A stretch of 64,000 bases of DNA from Fulvia fulva (GCF_020509005.1 NC_063021.1:2728001-2792000), one strand, 5' to 3'. Shown: positions 33,813 to 46,911, counted from the stretch's first letter. The notes: a model not told the origin generated them from the sequence alone. Program-made: numbers and translations.

Positions 33813-36800
33813 CCTCGACAGGCTTAGTATTATCTAGTATAACGTTAACTATAGCAAGGATATAGTCTAGAACCATTTCCTATACGAGGCGGACCCGCGC
33901 GTCTACTACGTCCTTATAATCTAGGAGCTATAGATTAACCCGTACTATAAGAGACTAACGACCTATAAGTTACTAGGCTATACGACATACCTACGAGGCG
34001 ACGGTAGACCCCGTACGTACTTCTATATTAGTAAGGACATACTAGAATCCGACTAGGAGGTAGTGTACTACGTAGACGAAGAAGGCGGGGGCGATATTAC
34101 CTCCCTCTACGTAGGTAGTACCTAGATACACAACCTATATATACAACCGCTAGCCTCGAGGTCTAGCCGCGACCTAGGGGTCTATAGACACCTAGATAGT
34201 GCGCTTAAGAGACAAGGGTGCCACATCGTAGTAGGAGACTTTAATATATACTATCCTACCTAGGAAAGCCTTATATAGCCGCACCCTATAGCCGACGAAG
34301 TACTCGACTTGATAGTAAGTAACGTAACTGCCCTTAATACCCCGAAGGACCTAGGCACCTAGAAGAGAGGGGGACTCTAAGGCACGATCGACCTCTCCTA
34401 GATCTTAGATAGCTACTACTATACAGTAACCTACTATAGGATCGAATATATACCCGAGGCGTCGTTAGACTATATACTAGTCAGGACCTCTATTACGACA
34501 TAGATATAATATATACTAGCGAGAACCCCTAAGCTAAACTAGGGAAAGGCCTACTAGGCTAACATCTAGGCGTACCTCGATAACTCTAAGAGGCTAGTCT
34601 AGATCGCGTAGTAGTAATATAATAGTAAAGACGAGATAGACGAAGTAGTCTAGGGGTTAATAGACGAAATAAGAAAAGCGACCTTACTTTACGTTCCGCT
34701 TACCTAACTAACGATATAGTCTAAACTATACTAGACGCCGGAGTATACTACGGTAGTAAGAGAAGTAAGGAGAGCCCGCCGGGTATAGACGAGCAGCTAT
34801 AGCGAGGAGGCCTAGAACGTATATAGGGAGGCATACTAATAGAAGAAAGCTATAATACGGAGGGAGAAAGTAGTCGGCTAGAGGGCTATAGTAGAAGAAA
34901 TTGCCGGTAAGCTAGAGAGGATGTAGAAGCTAGCGAAATGGGCCCGATAGGACCCTATATAGGGCCCCTCCTTCTCTATCCTAGCGCTATAATCGCCTAG
35001 TGGCCCGGTTAGCGACCCCGAGGCTAAGGCGTATCTACTAGCTAGCAAGTTCTTCCCGCCCCTAGTCGAGGCTAATCTAAGCGACATAAACAGCTCTACT
35101 CCCCTAGCCCCTAGTATCGCGGTCTAATAGGAGGTGTCCGAGGGAGAAGTTGCCGCTATACTAAGGAAGTTACCGGCGAAGAAAGCCCCGGGGCCGGATA
35201 GGATCCTAAACGAGCTACTAAAGAAGTGTAGAGATCAACTAGCCCTAGTAGTTATAGCGATCTTTAACGCCTACCTATAGACCGGATACTACCCGATAGC
35301 TTTTAAACAATCGACGATAGTAGTCCTACGTAAGCCGTAAAAGGAAGACTATACGTAGGTAAAGTCGTACCGCCTAATTACGCTCCTTAACACTCTTAGG
35401 AAGGCGCTTAAGAAGCTAGTTATAACGAGACTCTCCGAGGCGGTAGAGGAATACTCCCTACTCCCGGACACCTAGATAGGTACGCGCCTATAGCGATCGA
35501 TAACTTCGTACGGTCCTACCTCTAAAACCGTAGCACGTCGATCCTAGTCGGCTAGTATAGAAGCCTATTTTAAGTAGTCTATACTAGAATCCCGTAAGGC
35601 TTAACGCTAGTACCTATCCTGTTCCTCTTCTTTATAGCGACGCTACTCCTAGCCCTAGAATCCTAGAACACCGCTACGAGCGGCTTCGTAGACGACATAA
35701 ACATCCTACTAGAAGAGAAGCACAAGATCTACAAGGACTAGGCTAGGAGGCACGGGGCTCGGTTTGCCCTAGAAAAGTACAATCTAATACACTTTACGCG
35801 CCGGCTACGGTTCTATAATATATAAGCTTCTATCTAGATATAGGGGTATACGACTAACCCGGCAAATTAGCTTAGGATCCTCGGACTATAGGTAGACCCG
35901 GCGCTACGGTAGAGAAAGTACGTATAGGTAATATTACGGAAAGCTAAAAAGAATATAGTATTATACTAGAGGCTTACTACGTCTATATAGGGGGCAGACT
36001 TCCGGTAGTTACGACTTCTATATACGGCTATTATACGGCCAGTCCTTACCTATAGTAGCCAAGTATAGTCCTTAGGCGAGAGGGCCTACCTATCGAAGGG
36101 ACTCGTCGCGCCGCTAGCGAAGATCTAAAACTAATGCCTAAGGAAGGTCACCGGGGTATATAAGTCGATACTAACGAGGATGCTTAAGTACGAGACCGCT
36201 ATACCGCCGATCGACCTATATATCTAGGGACTCCGGACCTCCTACTTAGGCAAGTCGGTATAGTACCTAGTATAGAAGGTCATCGCTAGTACAGTCGTAA
36301 GGGCCCGCGAATTAGTACTAGCGTATAAGGGCATTCGACCCGGAAACGAGCCGAACTACCGGGCAAGGGACGAACAGCTAGCAATATAATAGGAAGGTAA
36401 GAAATCGTTTGTAGGGCAACTATAGAAAGAGAGGTGGAACAACTAGGTTGTAGGGCATAGTGGACGCCCTTAGCTAGCGGGACAACCTAAGGAATAGTTA
36501 GCTACAAAATCCGCGGTCAAGCACCCCCCGAAGCTTATCTACTACCGCCTTACGAGGGCATAGAGTAGTATAGCAACCTAACTACGAAGCGAACATATCG
36601 GCCTCTAGGGGTACCTATTATAGAGGAAGGTTCTAGGATATACGAATACTAGCTGCCCCTACGGCTATCGCTCCTAGAACGTACGGTACGTACTCCTCGT
36701 CTGTCCGAGGTAGTCGCTAGGAAGGGGGGAGTAGATAGTAAAGGCGAGGAACCGGACGATTAGGGCACTTCTTAATAACGCTAAGGACCTACGGCGTATT

Positions 36801-36910
36801 ACGAACTAGATACTAGAGAAGGGCTAGCGAGAACAGTACCGCCTAGTAGGAGTAGTATAGGAAGAGAGGACACGACGTAGCGCGACGAGACCGGCTAGGA
36901 GCGGGGGCTA
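33800..36910 (+). pseudogene. LINE-1 ORF2 remnant
   Basis: The counterpart of the intact ORF2, with stops throughout and the two deletions described for the element. Motifs such as KKAPGPDRILNELLKKC (about 35180-35230) remain readable. The open minus-strand stretch at 34878-35087 is a shadow. Confidence 0.75.
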
Positions 36911-37094
36911 ACGGGGTAGTAATATAGACTACGCACGTTCAGAGGGAAAGCTAATATAGATAAGAAGTAGTCGGGGGCGGGAAGGGTTTTTACCTATTTG
37001 GGTTTCCCTTTATATATAATAATAGATATATATCTATATAGGCCGGATAGGGTCCTAGAATAGGGGAATGACAAATCTATCTATCTATCTATCT

Positions 37095-37819
37095 ATATTA
37101 ATTAGGGGCTATTCATTCACCTTACTAGATATCGCTTGCTACCTAGGCTTTTATATAAACGTTATCTCTTATATATATAGCAAGAGCCGGACTCTAGTAG
37201 TACGGACGTAGCAATTTAATATAGTATAACGACACTAAATTGATAGACCTATACCGCCCTACTAGTACAATCCCTTTCTTTAAGGTAGTTATACTACCTA
37301 AGTTACCTATTATTTACTAATAGCCTATAAAGGGGGGCCTAGTACTACCGAAGGTCACTAAAGAGATACGTAACGCGTACTTTATTAGCACTATTAGTAG
37401 GGGTATAAACATCGGCGATAAACCTACTAATAGCGTAGTATCTCTAACTACTTAAGAGGATAGTAACCGTAACGTTCTCGTAGTTATAAATAGTACTAGG
37501 GGCACTAAAGGTATAGCTACGTCTAGTAGGATCCCTATTAAACACCGAAAGCTCTCTAGCCGCTAGTAGTATCAAATCTTTAGTTATATTAGCGCTAAAC
37601 GTATTAAGTAGTTACCGCTTAGAGTTAAGGGGGTAATTATTAACAATAGTCTAAGCGTACCCCTCACTATATAATATAGAGTATATAGGCTTAGTAAAGC
37701 TTATAAGGTATATAATCGGTCTTAGCCTATTAGGGTAATAACCCTATACGGCTATATAGCTATAGACTTAGTAGAATTTACTATCGCCTATAATAGTAAT
37801 AGGTACCTCGTCTCCTTCG
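37095..37819 (+). pseudogene. Copia-B protease/pre-integrase/integrase start
   Basis: The frame reads a GAG-pre-integrase type region (NVISYI..KAGLWWYGR-like, then a H..HISAKRIKWLPLRVKG-like stretch) and the integrase start MDLVEFTVAYNGNRYLV-like. The frame is clearer in the right copy. It is cut by Copia-A2 at 37819. Confidence 0.65.
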
Positions 37820-37829
37820 CTATAGAAGA

Positions 37830-40800
37830 CTTAACGAGTTACGAGAGCCCCCGGAAGGTCGGCCCTACCCTTACTTATAAGAACTAGAAGCGCTAGTTCG
37901 TTATACTACGAGACTATCTCGAAGGCCGGGAGGTATTCTAGGTTATCGACGACTCGTCGGCTGATCTCCTAGAATCCGTTACGCCTAAGATCACTTCGAA
38001 GGCGAACGGTATAGCGAGATATACTATCTTAGTATATTTGTCCGAGGAGGATAACTAAGAAATCTTAGATATACGAGATACGAAAGAGATCTAGAAACTT
38101 CTATAGAAGAAGTATAGTAAGGTCTATAAAGCATAAGTAGTAGCGCTTATAGAATAGCTAGTATTATTTAAGCTACCGGACAATTAGACAATTAGATAAG
38201 GGTAGATATATCTAGGTAACCTATCTATATAGATTGCCGAAACAGATAGTAAAGAGACCTACTATAAGGACCCTATCCGGAGGTTTAAGTACCTACTAAG
38301 TAGCCTCCCGGACGTCTACGCTAGTACTAGGGACACTATCCTAGCCTAGCTAAACCTAGGCTAGGAATCCGCTATAATCTTACTTAAATCCTACGAATTA
38401 CGGATCTAAGAGACTAAGGGCGAGACCGCTCTATACTCCTAGAGGTAAGGGGGCAAGAGCGGCTACTTTATCTACGATAGTAACTACCTAGTTATATCGT
38501 ACCCGGAACTAGATTCCGTAAAGGAGTTTATTAAAAAGAAGAATAACTAGAAGTAACCGGAGAATAAGTCCTACGAAGAGCTAGTCCGGGATCTAGAGAA
38601 GGCCTAAAACGCCCTTAAGAAGTCTAGGAAATAGCGGAAGGATAGGAGAAGCTAATCCGATAATAAGATAAAGGCAAAGGCGATAAGAGCCTATACCTTA
38701 CGAGAAAGCGATGCCGAGAAAATATACGACGACGAAGTCGCCTATTCTACTACCGAAGTAAAAGGCAAGTTTCCCGCCTCCGAATAGTTACTAGACTCCT
38801 ATGCCTCCTTATATATAACTAATAATAAGTCTCTATTCAGATCGCTTAGGAAACTAGCGAGAAGGAAAGTAATCAAAGTCGGTAGGGGGTACCTAGATAT
38901 ATTCTATAAAGGAATAGTAGCTATAGGAGGCCTAACGGGGAAATAAATTGCTCTAGAGAAAGTCTTATTTATTCCTAATCTCGGAGTTGATCTAGTTTTA
39001 TAGAGGTAGTTTAGTAAGCAATTCGATGTCGAACCTCTAAGCTTTATACTTAAGTATAAGAGCGGAAAGCCTATCGTACGAACAGAACTACGAGGGGGGG
39101 TACCGGTAGTATCTTCGATATCCGACTCTCTAAACTAGGTAGATAATAGACCCCCGGAGATGCTATACGAGGAAGCTCTAGCCGCGGTAACTACCGAGGA
39201 TTAGTAGGAGCTTTAGTATAGAAGATTCGTATACCTAGGTAAAGGATTGCTCCGGAACGTCTATAGGGTAAGTAATAAGAAGGACCCGATTCCTATCCCG
39301 GACGAGTATAACTATAAGGTATACTCTATCGCAAATATACGGAAGTTTAAAGGCGCTGTCGTAGAATAAAAGAACGAAAGACTTGCGCTTATATCTATCG
39401 ACATCTACGGACCCTTCGAAATTACGACATCTAGGCTAGGTTTTAAATACTAGCTAGAGATCGTAGATAACTTCTTAAGAAAGAAGTAGGTGATCCCGCT
39501 TAAGAACAAATCCGACGTACTATAAGCACTACGATAATAGCGGCTAACTATAGAGAAGGTATCGAAATGCTACGTAAGAGTAGTACGGAGTAATAATATA
39601 CCTAACCTACTAATAGTTCTAAAAGAATAGGAGAAAGAATCGGGAATTTAATACGATACGACGGATACTTATAACTCTATACAAAACGGAGTGGTAGAAA
39701 GGTCAATCTAGGTATCGGAGAACGCGATCCGCGTAATACTAGAGGAATTAGGGATACCGGTAGAATTCTAGCCTAAAGCGCTAGAGGTATAGGCGGTTAT
39801 ACGGAACCTACTACCGAACGGACCGTTACTTAACGGTATCTAACTTTCGCCGGAAGAAGTATTTACTAGTAAAGTACCGACGGTAGATTACCTAAGAGTA
39901 TAGGGTTATAGGGTAGTAGTTTACGTAGAACCGAAATTATATCTAAAAGGGCTACGATAAGATAAGTTAATAAGCCGAGGTAAGGAAGTTATTTTCGTTA
40001 GATACGGTCAATCGACTAAGTAATAGTTGTTCTAGGAGCTAGATATACGAGCTATTATACAGTATAGCCAAGTAGATTAGTTCGAAAACGAGAAGGGGGA
40101 AGATCTAGACTTAGGTATCTCCTTTACGAACTAACCTAGTAGGGCACCCGAACGAAGGCTAGTCGGTCGACTACCGGCGGTCTCGCGACCACTACTAGTT
40201 TAGCGACTAGCGGATGCCCCGATAGCAATCTTACGATCCTCGGGTAGTATAATACCCTAACTTCCTACTACTAAAGTAGCCGAGTCCTCTATAGAAGAAC
40301 CGACCTAGCTAATCCCCGCTCCCTATATAGAGACCGAACCCGCTACGGCTAAGGACAAAGGACTAACTGTCTTAAGACCGCTCTATATCTTACTTCCCGG
40401 TAGACTAGATAATATCGCGGACTATAAGAAGATCGAGAAAACTCCGGAGCTACCGGAACTAATCGTCTAGAGGAAAAGGACTAGGGATCCTAACGATAAC
40501 TACGGCTAGGACTAGGACTATAAGGCTAAGTACTACAAAGCTATAATAGCTTTGTTCTACTAACTACTATAGGTGAACAATAGACTTACTAATACCGACG
40601 AACGTATATTTATAGCTACGGTAGAGGAACTGTTCGACGAAGTCTAAGAATACGCCTTTACTACATTCGGACCCGGTATCGCCTACTAATAGGAAGTACC
40701 TATCCCGAAGATATATAAGGCTACGGTAGGTGATCCTAAATAGGGCTACTTATAGAAGGGCGCTATCGATACCGAGCTACTCTCGTTATTAAGTAATAAC

Positions 40801-42330
40801 ACCTAGGAAACGGCTATCGCTCTAAGGGGGGCGAATTTAGTTACCTCTAAGTAGGTCTTTAACGTAAAGAGACTTATTAGCGGAGCAATCGAAAAGTTCA
40901 AGGCAAGACTTGTCGTAAGAGGGTTTTTATAGAAATTCGGCGTTAACTCCGAAGAGACATTTGTACCTATAGTACGCTATAACACCCTAAGGGTCTTTAT
41001 AGTAGTAGTTTACGAGCGGGATCTCGAGATGTACTAGGTCGACGTTAACAATACGTTTACCTAAAGCTACCTAGCCGAAGACATCTATATAAAACCCCTA
41101 CTAGTAGTCGAAACCCTACCGAACACGGTCCTTAAGGTACTCCGGAGTCTCTACGGCCTAAAGTAGGTAGCTAGAGACTAGAACAAGCTCTATATTGCTA
41201 CGTTAGTCAAAATAGGATTCTACTAGTCCGAGGTAGACCTATATCTCCTAACTTATACTAAGAGAGACATTATACTACTTATCTATATAGACGACATACC
41301 TATTATAGTACTAAGGTTAGCCGATATCTAATAGTTTAAGAAGCAGTTCGCGTAACACTTTAAGATTAAGGATCTTAGGGAACCGGAGAAACTGCTAGGA
41401 CTAAAGATTACTCGCGATAGGCGTAACGGTACCCTAAAACTCGACTAGGGCTATTATATCCGTAAGGCCCTTACTAAAATAGATATAGCAAAAGAAAAGG
41501 CAAGCCCTACACTCTCGCTAATAGATAGTTACGATAATCTCCGTCCTATAGCCCCGAACGACGAGAGATGTAGTAAGGATAACTACTAGAGCAATAATAG
41601 GACCTAGATATAGCTAATAACTATAACGAGACCGGACCTAGCCTTCCTACTCGGGAGAACTAGTACATATGTCGCGGATCTAATAAAGCGGTATATAAAA
41701 GTACTAAAGAAGGTCTCGAGATACCTAAGGTCGTTCTCCGACCTAGGGTTAATGTTTAGACGTAGTAGCGGTACCCTAACCGGATACTTAGACTCCGACT
41801 ACGCGATAGATCGAGTAGATAGGGTCTTAATTCCAGGACATGTCTAGCTAGTATACGGTACGCCTATATCCTAGATAAGTAAGACGCAAAAGTCTATAGT
41901 AACCTCTACTATAGAGGTAGAGTTTATAGCGATAAACGCCGCCGCGAAACAATCCTAGTTCCTAACGGCTATTCTCCGAGAGATGAACTACCCGGGGCTA
42001 GTAGGAGACTACTCTTTCTAACTAACAGTCCTAGCCAATAAGAGTACCGTCGACGAACTAAGACTAGTGCGCCTTATAGGGGATAACTAGGCGGCTCTAA
42101 CCTTAGTTAAGGACGCCTATATCTACGAAAGATCTAAGTATATTAATGTTGCCTATAACTATATTAGGCACCTTTAGTAGTAGAGGAAGATCAAAGTAGA
42201 GTACTACTATACTAAGGAGATAGTAGTAGATAGTTTGACTAAACCGCTAGCCGGTCCCTAGTTCTAGACCTTCGTACGATAGCTATAGCTAGTATAGTAG
42301 GAATAATCGTTCCTTACCTTACGACCTAAG
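37830..42330 (+). pseudogene. Copia-A2 polyprotein remnant (gag, protease, integrase, RT, RNase H)
   Basis: Copia order is clear: gag (LSEEDNWEILDIRDTKEIWK at about 38037-38097), protease (SEWLLDSYASLYITNNKSLF at about 38780-38840; the usual DSGAS reads DSYAS), integrase (ISIDIYGPF at about 39393-39420, then GVVERSIWVSENAIRVILEE at about 39690-39750), RT (KARLVVRGFLWKFGVN at about 40900-40947; LLIYIDDIPI at about 41275-41305 with the YIDD box) and RNase H (LTGYLDSDYAIDR; KYINVAYNYIRHLWW). Trp codons read TAG. It makes no protein but preserves nearly the full ancestral sequence. Confidence 0.8.
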
Positions 42331-42336
42331 TAGGAG

Positions 42337-42744
42337 TATTACGAATATAGGTTAGTAGGCATATCGTACGGTACTAAGACTAACTTAGTATACACTAAGC
42401 TAGTCGAGACAATAGTACGGTAATACTACCGAGACACCGTATAAATAGTAGGAGCGACTTAGAGGACCTAAAGTTACTTAGCTAGTTAGTACGAGACTAT
42501 CGGAGGAACTACCGTCGTAGGATAAGATATAGGTAAAACCGATAAGGCGTAGTAAAACAGAACTAGGGCTAGAGTAATATCCCTCTATATAGATATAAGA
42601 GACGTAGTCTCTATACCGATAGTAGAGATACCTTTAGTACTAAACACTATTCTCCTATATACCTTCGTATACTATATTAGTCCTTCCTCCTTCCCTATTA
42701 CGTATCCTGACTTCCGTATATATATATACTATACCTGTTTAATA
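42337..42744 (+). repeat. Copia-A2 3' LTR
   Basis: Starts TATTACGAATATAGG straight after TAGGAG and ends TACCTGTTTAATA, the same end and purine stretch as Copia-A1 (TACCTATTTAATA). No second copy in the window. Confidence 0.6.
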
Positions 42745-45680
42745 GTAGGTTCGTATACTTCTATAGCGATAACGAGCCCGCTATTAGGAAGGAGTTTCGC
42801 TTAGTTATTAATAATAACAAGATTGAATAGTACGTAACCGCGGAATACGGGCCTACGTAGGACCTAGTAGAAAGAGCTAGAGCTCTAATCATTACTATAA
42901 GTAGAACTATTCGTATCTACGTACGATTACCGGAAAAGCTTTAGCTAGAATATACTATAGTAGCGGTATATATCCTCTAGCGATCCCCTATCTAGTCAAA
43001 GGGCTAGAAGACCCTATTCGAATTAGTAATAAGACGAATTCCGAACGTAGGTTATATAGTAGTATATAGCTCCCTTATATACGTGTTTATCTATAGACTA
43101 GATTAGCCTAGTAAGAGCGAGAAACTCTAAGAGAGAGCGCTTATAGGCTACCTTATAGGATACGACTCTACTAATATCTACCGCGTGTAGGACCTATTAA
43201 AAGATAGGGTTATACGAGTTAAGGACGTCCTCTTCGATAAGACCACGTTCTATAACCTATTATGCCTAATAGTAGGGTATACGACCCCTATCGAGAACAT
43301 TGTAATAGGGGAACCGGCTAAAGAGCCTAAATAATACTACGACCTATATATCGCTTATTACGAGTAAGATATAGTATAGGCCGAGGGGGTAGAAGAATAG
43401 GCTTAGTAGCCGTATACCTTACAACCTCGAGACGCCTACTAAAAGCTCCTTAGGCAAGAACTATACTAGCCGTAATACCGCGAGTTAGTAATATATAACT
43501 AAAAAGACCGGCAAATCGAGCACGTAACAGATCACGTGACTTAAGACAATATATAGTAGTTAGTATATAACACTACTAACTACTACGACACCCTATAGTA
43601 GCAGATAATAGATACCCTTACCGTAGAAGACCGTAAGGAGATTATAGGTGATACGGACCCTAATCGCGAGCTATATCTATTTATATTTATACTACTAGAA
43701 GACGCGTTAATATATAACGCGTCTAATATACTACTCTTCCCCCTAGAGCCAGAGCTCTACACACTAGAGGAGTCTAACTATATAGTTATAGAGAATAGAA
43801 AGCGCCTACGAAAGGCCTACTTCTACTATATACTATACTAGATTATAGTCGCTAATATAATTATCGGCTAGATGTCCGGTATACGACCTAGAATACGCGC
43901 CTATCGCGACAAGAGCGATCGAAGCCCTATACAAAGAGGCAATAGCCCTCTAAGGCTTATTAATACTACTACCTCTATATACCGCGATAACCTTCCGCCC
44001 GAACCTTCTAACTACCGAGCCGCTATAAAACACCGCTTCTCCTAATAGTAGATCGAAGCTATAGCTAAGGAGTTTGCCAAAGCCCTAGTAATAGGCACAT
44101 TCAGATAGGTCATAAAGGAAGAGAAGGATTAGGATGCTTAGTAAGAGGAGGGACTTTAGCTACTACTACCGCTAAAGTAGGTATATAAATATAAACTAGA
44201 CGAGTACGGTATACTAAAGAGCTTTAAGGCTAGGCTATACGTAAGAGGCGATTTGTAAGGAACATACTTAGATATATACGCCGCTATACTACTAGTAAGT
44301 ATATTCCGCCTCTACTATACTATAGCCGCGAGCTTCGACCTAGAAGCCGAACAATTCGATATTATTAACTCCTTCCTAAACTCGGACCTACTATATACTA
44401 TATATCTATAACCACCTCCTAGAATCGATAGGCCATCCTATAGACACGCCCTTAAGCTAGTTAAGGCCCTCTACGGTCTAAAGGAGTCCCCTTTATTATA
44501 GGACAACTCCCTAACCGAGACGCTAGCCTCCCTTAGACTAGTACCCCTATCGGACTCCGAATGTATCTACTATAATAATGAGGTTATGTTCTTCTTTTAC
44601 GTTAACGACCTAGTTATACTCTACTACTATAAGTATAAGGCCTATACTACTAATATTAAGTAGCGGCTACTTACTAAGTACGAGATATACGAGCTCGGTA
44701 ATCTCTCCTAGTTCCTAGGAATTAAGGTTACGCGCGACAGAAACAAGCGCTTACTATAGCTCTCTTAAGAAGACTATATTAAGAAGCTAGCCGCTAAATT
44801 TAGTATATCTACGAATGTACGCAAAACGATAGTACTAGTAGATTAACACCTTAATTAGACCGTTCTAGAGGGTCATTAACCTACCTCTATCGCTATCCTT
44901 ACGTACTAATAACGTATAGGATCCCTTAACTTCGCCGCTATATATACGCGGCCTAATATCGCCTTTTCCTTATCTATACTATTATAGTATCTAACTAAGC
45001 TAACTGAGACACACCTTAAGCTTATAGATCAGTACTTACGCTATCTCCTAGAGACTAAGAACCTCTGCCTTATATATAGCGCTAGCAAACATATCACTAG
45101 CCTTTATAGCTAACTAGAGCACCTCGGTAGTAACTACGAGTTCTTTAGAGTATCGGACGCGTCCTACGGCATAAATAATGACAGGACTAGCTTAAATAGC
45201 TAGGTCTTTATACTGTTTAGTAGACTAGTAGATTATAAGGCATCTAAACAAATCACTATTACTAAGTCCTTAATAGAGGCTAAGCTACTCGGGCTTTCGT
45301 AAGCCGCCTTAGAGCTTATATAGTAGGAACGAGTCTTTGCTAAGATATACCTTTAGTTCAATTAGCGTACCTACTTATACTACGACAACACGTAGACTAT
45401 CCGCCTTATTAACTAATAAGGGCAAAAGCTTAATACGAAGCTACGCTACGTTAATATCTACTACTACTAGCTCCGATAGTAAGACTAGCGCGGAGACATT
45501 AAGATTAAGTATCTTAGTACTAACGACATGCCTATAGACGGGCTGACTAAGCTACTTCTACTATAGAAGTATAAGCACTTCGTTAAGCTACTTAATATAG
45601 CTAAGGAAGGCGTAGACCTACGTACCTTAGTACCCTCTATAGCCGTATTAGGAGGTAACGGGCTAATAGACGCCTAAGAA
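42745..45680 (+). pseudogene. Copia-B integrase, RT and RNase H remnant
   Basis: Integrase: RRFVYFYSDNEPAIRKEFRL (about 42752-42810), a core Asp region, then FELVIRRIPNVGYIVVY (about 43018-43070). RT: KSFKARLYVRGDL (about 44218-44260), LVKALYGLKESPLLWD (about 44458-44505), MFFFYVNDLVILYY (about 44590-44630; the usual YVDD reads YVND). RNase H: RVSDASYGINNDRTSLNSWV (about 45150-45210), IEAKLLGLS and LYYDNTWTIRLI (about 45375-45410). Stops from RIP throughout; no single frame is open. Confidence 0.75.
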
Positions 45681-46695
45681 GCCCGTAGTAGCGGCCTTAC
45701 CTTATCTCGAAACGAACACCGAACGGCTTTATCTTTACGGACACCTCTCTAGAAGCGCTAGTAGGCGCAAAATACGGCCACTAGTAGCTACTAATACTAT
45801 AGACGATAACGAAGCTAGGGTAAAGTATCTACTATTCACCGGTACGGCCCTAGTACTATTATTAATAGGTGTTTCTCGGACTCCTATTAGCTAACAGCGT
45901 AAGGGGGAGAAACACCCCTATTACTAGTAGTAGCGTACGCGGCCGACAAAAGTAGCGCGTCTAATCAGAACGCGAGAAACGCCTCTAACTTGCTACTAGT
46001 AACAACACTACCACCTTATTACTATATTATCCGCTACTTTCGCACCTTATATACCCTTTAAAAGTATAGAAAGCAAGGCACCCCGAAGGTGCCGTTTTAA
46101 CTTTCCGATACCGTTACTCCGGTGTTACCTATTAGAGCCCTATTACACCTTATATAGTATAAGCTCTATCGTAGACAGCCTAGTACATTACGCTACTAAC
46201 TAGTATCTTATACTCCCTAGGGGCAGAGCGAGCTCTCTTACTATTCGCTAGAGCGAAATAACTTAGTATAGAGTAATTATCGGACAATTTAATAAGTTAA
46301 GCGGACGACAATATATATTTAAGCATACGATAGGACTAAGGCTACCCCTAGAATAAACTTAGGACCTCTAATGTTTACCGGTAGGTAAGATGATTATATA
46401 CTTAAGTAAAAGTCCGTGTAACGGGACTATTACCTAAGCTATCTTACCGGTAATAGTTATACGTTCTATACTTTATTATATAGGTAACAATAGCAGTAGT
46501 GAAAGTAAGGAATAAGGGAAGGGGTACAAAGCTCACCTTACTCACCTTAGCTCACTTCACTTGAAATAGCTAACTTACCCTTACTATAGTAGTAGCAATA
46601 CCGAGGGCCTAACGTTACTACTATAGGTAGGGGGGGTAGTTATAATAGGGTGCACGCGATTATATAGGAATTAGCTTATTTACTCTAGCGTACGA
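45681..46695. other. Noncoding interval of Copia-B between pol and 3' LTR
   Basis: No gene recognised in about 1 kb. It holds a hairpin-like inverted repeat (GGTGTTTCTC at about 45868 against GAGAAACACC at about 45907) and a loose inverted repeat around ATCTTACCGG (46375-46391 against 46441-46453). It may be a long 3' leader of the element or another short insertion. Confidence 0.4.
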
Positions 46696-46707
46696 GCTAA
46701 GGGGGTG

Positions 46708-46911
46708 TGTCGCGATCCGAGCGTATATATAGATAACATCCTATTATTAAAACTTGAGGCTACGTATACTAAGAATTAGGTAACTAATTAGTTACCTATA
46801 GCCTCTTTAAGAGCAATACTTGTCTATTCTAGATAGATATATATAATACACAACCTACTTTTGAAACACCCTATATAAGCCCGTATAATAACTTCCTACA
46901 CTTCTAACGTA
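46708..46911 (+). repeat. Copia-B 3' LTR (left copy)
   Basis: 204 bp, TGTCGCGATCCGAGCG to CTTCTAACGTA. Matches the 5' LTR at 60447-60650 of the right copy at equal length; differences are mostly TpA here against CpA/TpG there. Preceded by the purine tract GCTAAGGGGG. Confidence 0.85.

Larger units (their letters stand above)
32360..37094 (+). mobile_element. LINE-1 copy, RIP-damaged, with two internal deletions
   Basis: Aligns with 18769-23700 of the intact LINE, differing mainly by CpA to TpA and TpG to TpA. ORF1 starts with ATA (about 32537) instead of ATG. Two gaps are seen: about 170 bp lost at about 35500 (intact 21910-22080, removing RT block LDISGAFD) and about 42 bp lost at about 35714 (just after the FVDD box). 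It ends in CTATCTATCTATCTATATA and then runs into Copia-B. No duplication is found on the 5' side. Confidence 0.85.
37820..42744 (+). mobile_element. Copia retrotransposon Copia-A2, lacking its 5' LTR
   Basis: The gag-to-RNase-H frame runs for 4.5 kb without frameshift, only RIP stops, followed by the purine stretch TAGGAG (42331-42336) and a 408-bp 3' LTR (42337-42744). The right junction returns to Copia-B at GTAGGTTCG. On the left no LTR is present: Copia-B stops at 37819 and gag begins almost at once, and about 112 bp of Copia-B (63044 minus 62931 in the right copy) are absent. A single deletion could have removed the 5' LTR and that piece of Copia-B. Confidence 0.8.
37095..46911 (+). mobile_element. 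Copia retrotransposon Copia-B, left copy, interrupted by Copia-A2
   Basis: 37095-37819 matches 62211-62931 of the right copy, and 42745-43720 matches 63044-64000. The 5' LTR, gag and protease start are missing; the left end abuts the LINE tail. After integrase, RT and RNase H, about 1 kb of noncoding DNA leads to a purine tract (GCTAAGGGGG, 46696-46705) and the 3' LTR (46708-46911). RIP-damaged throughout. Confidence 0.8.

Noticed and set aside
45337..45708. Open frame in Copia-B and further short frames around it
   Set aside because: Out-of-frame pieces of the RNase H region between RIP stops.
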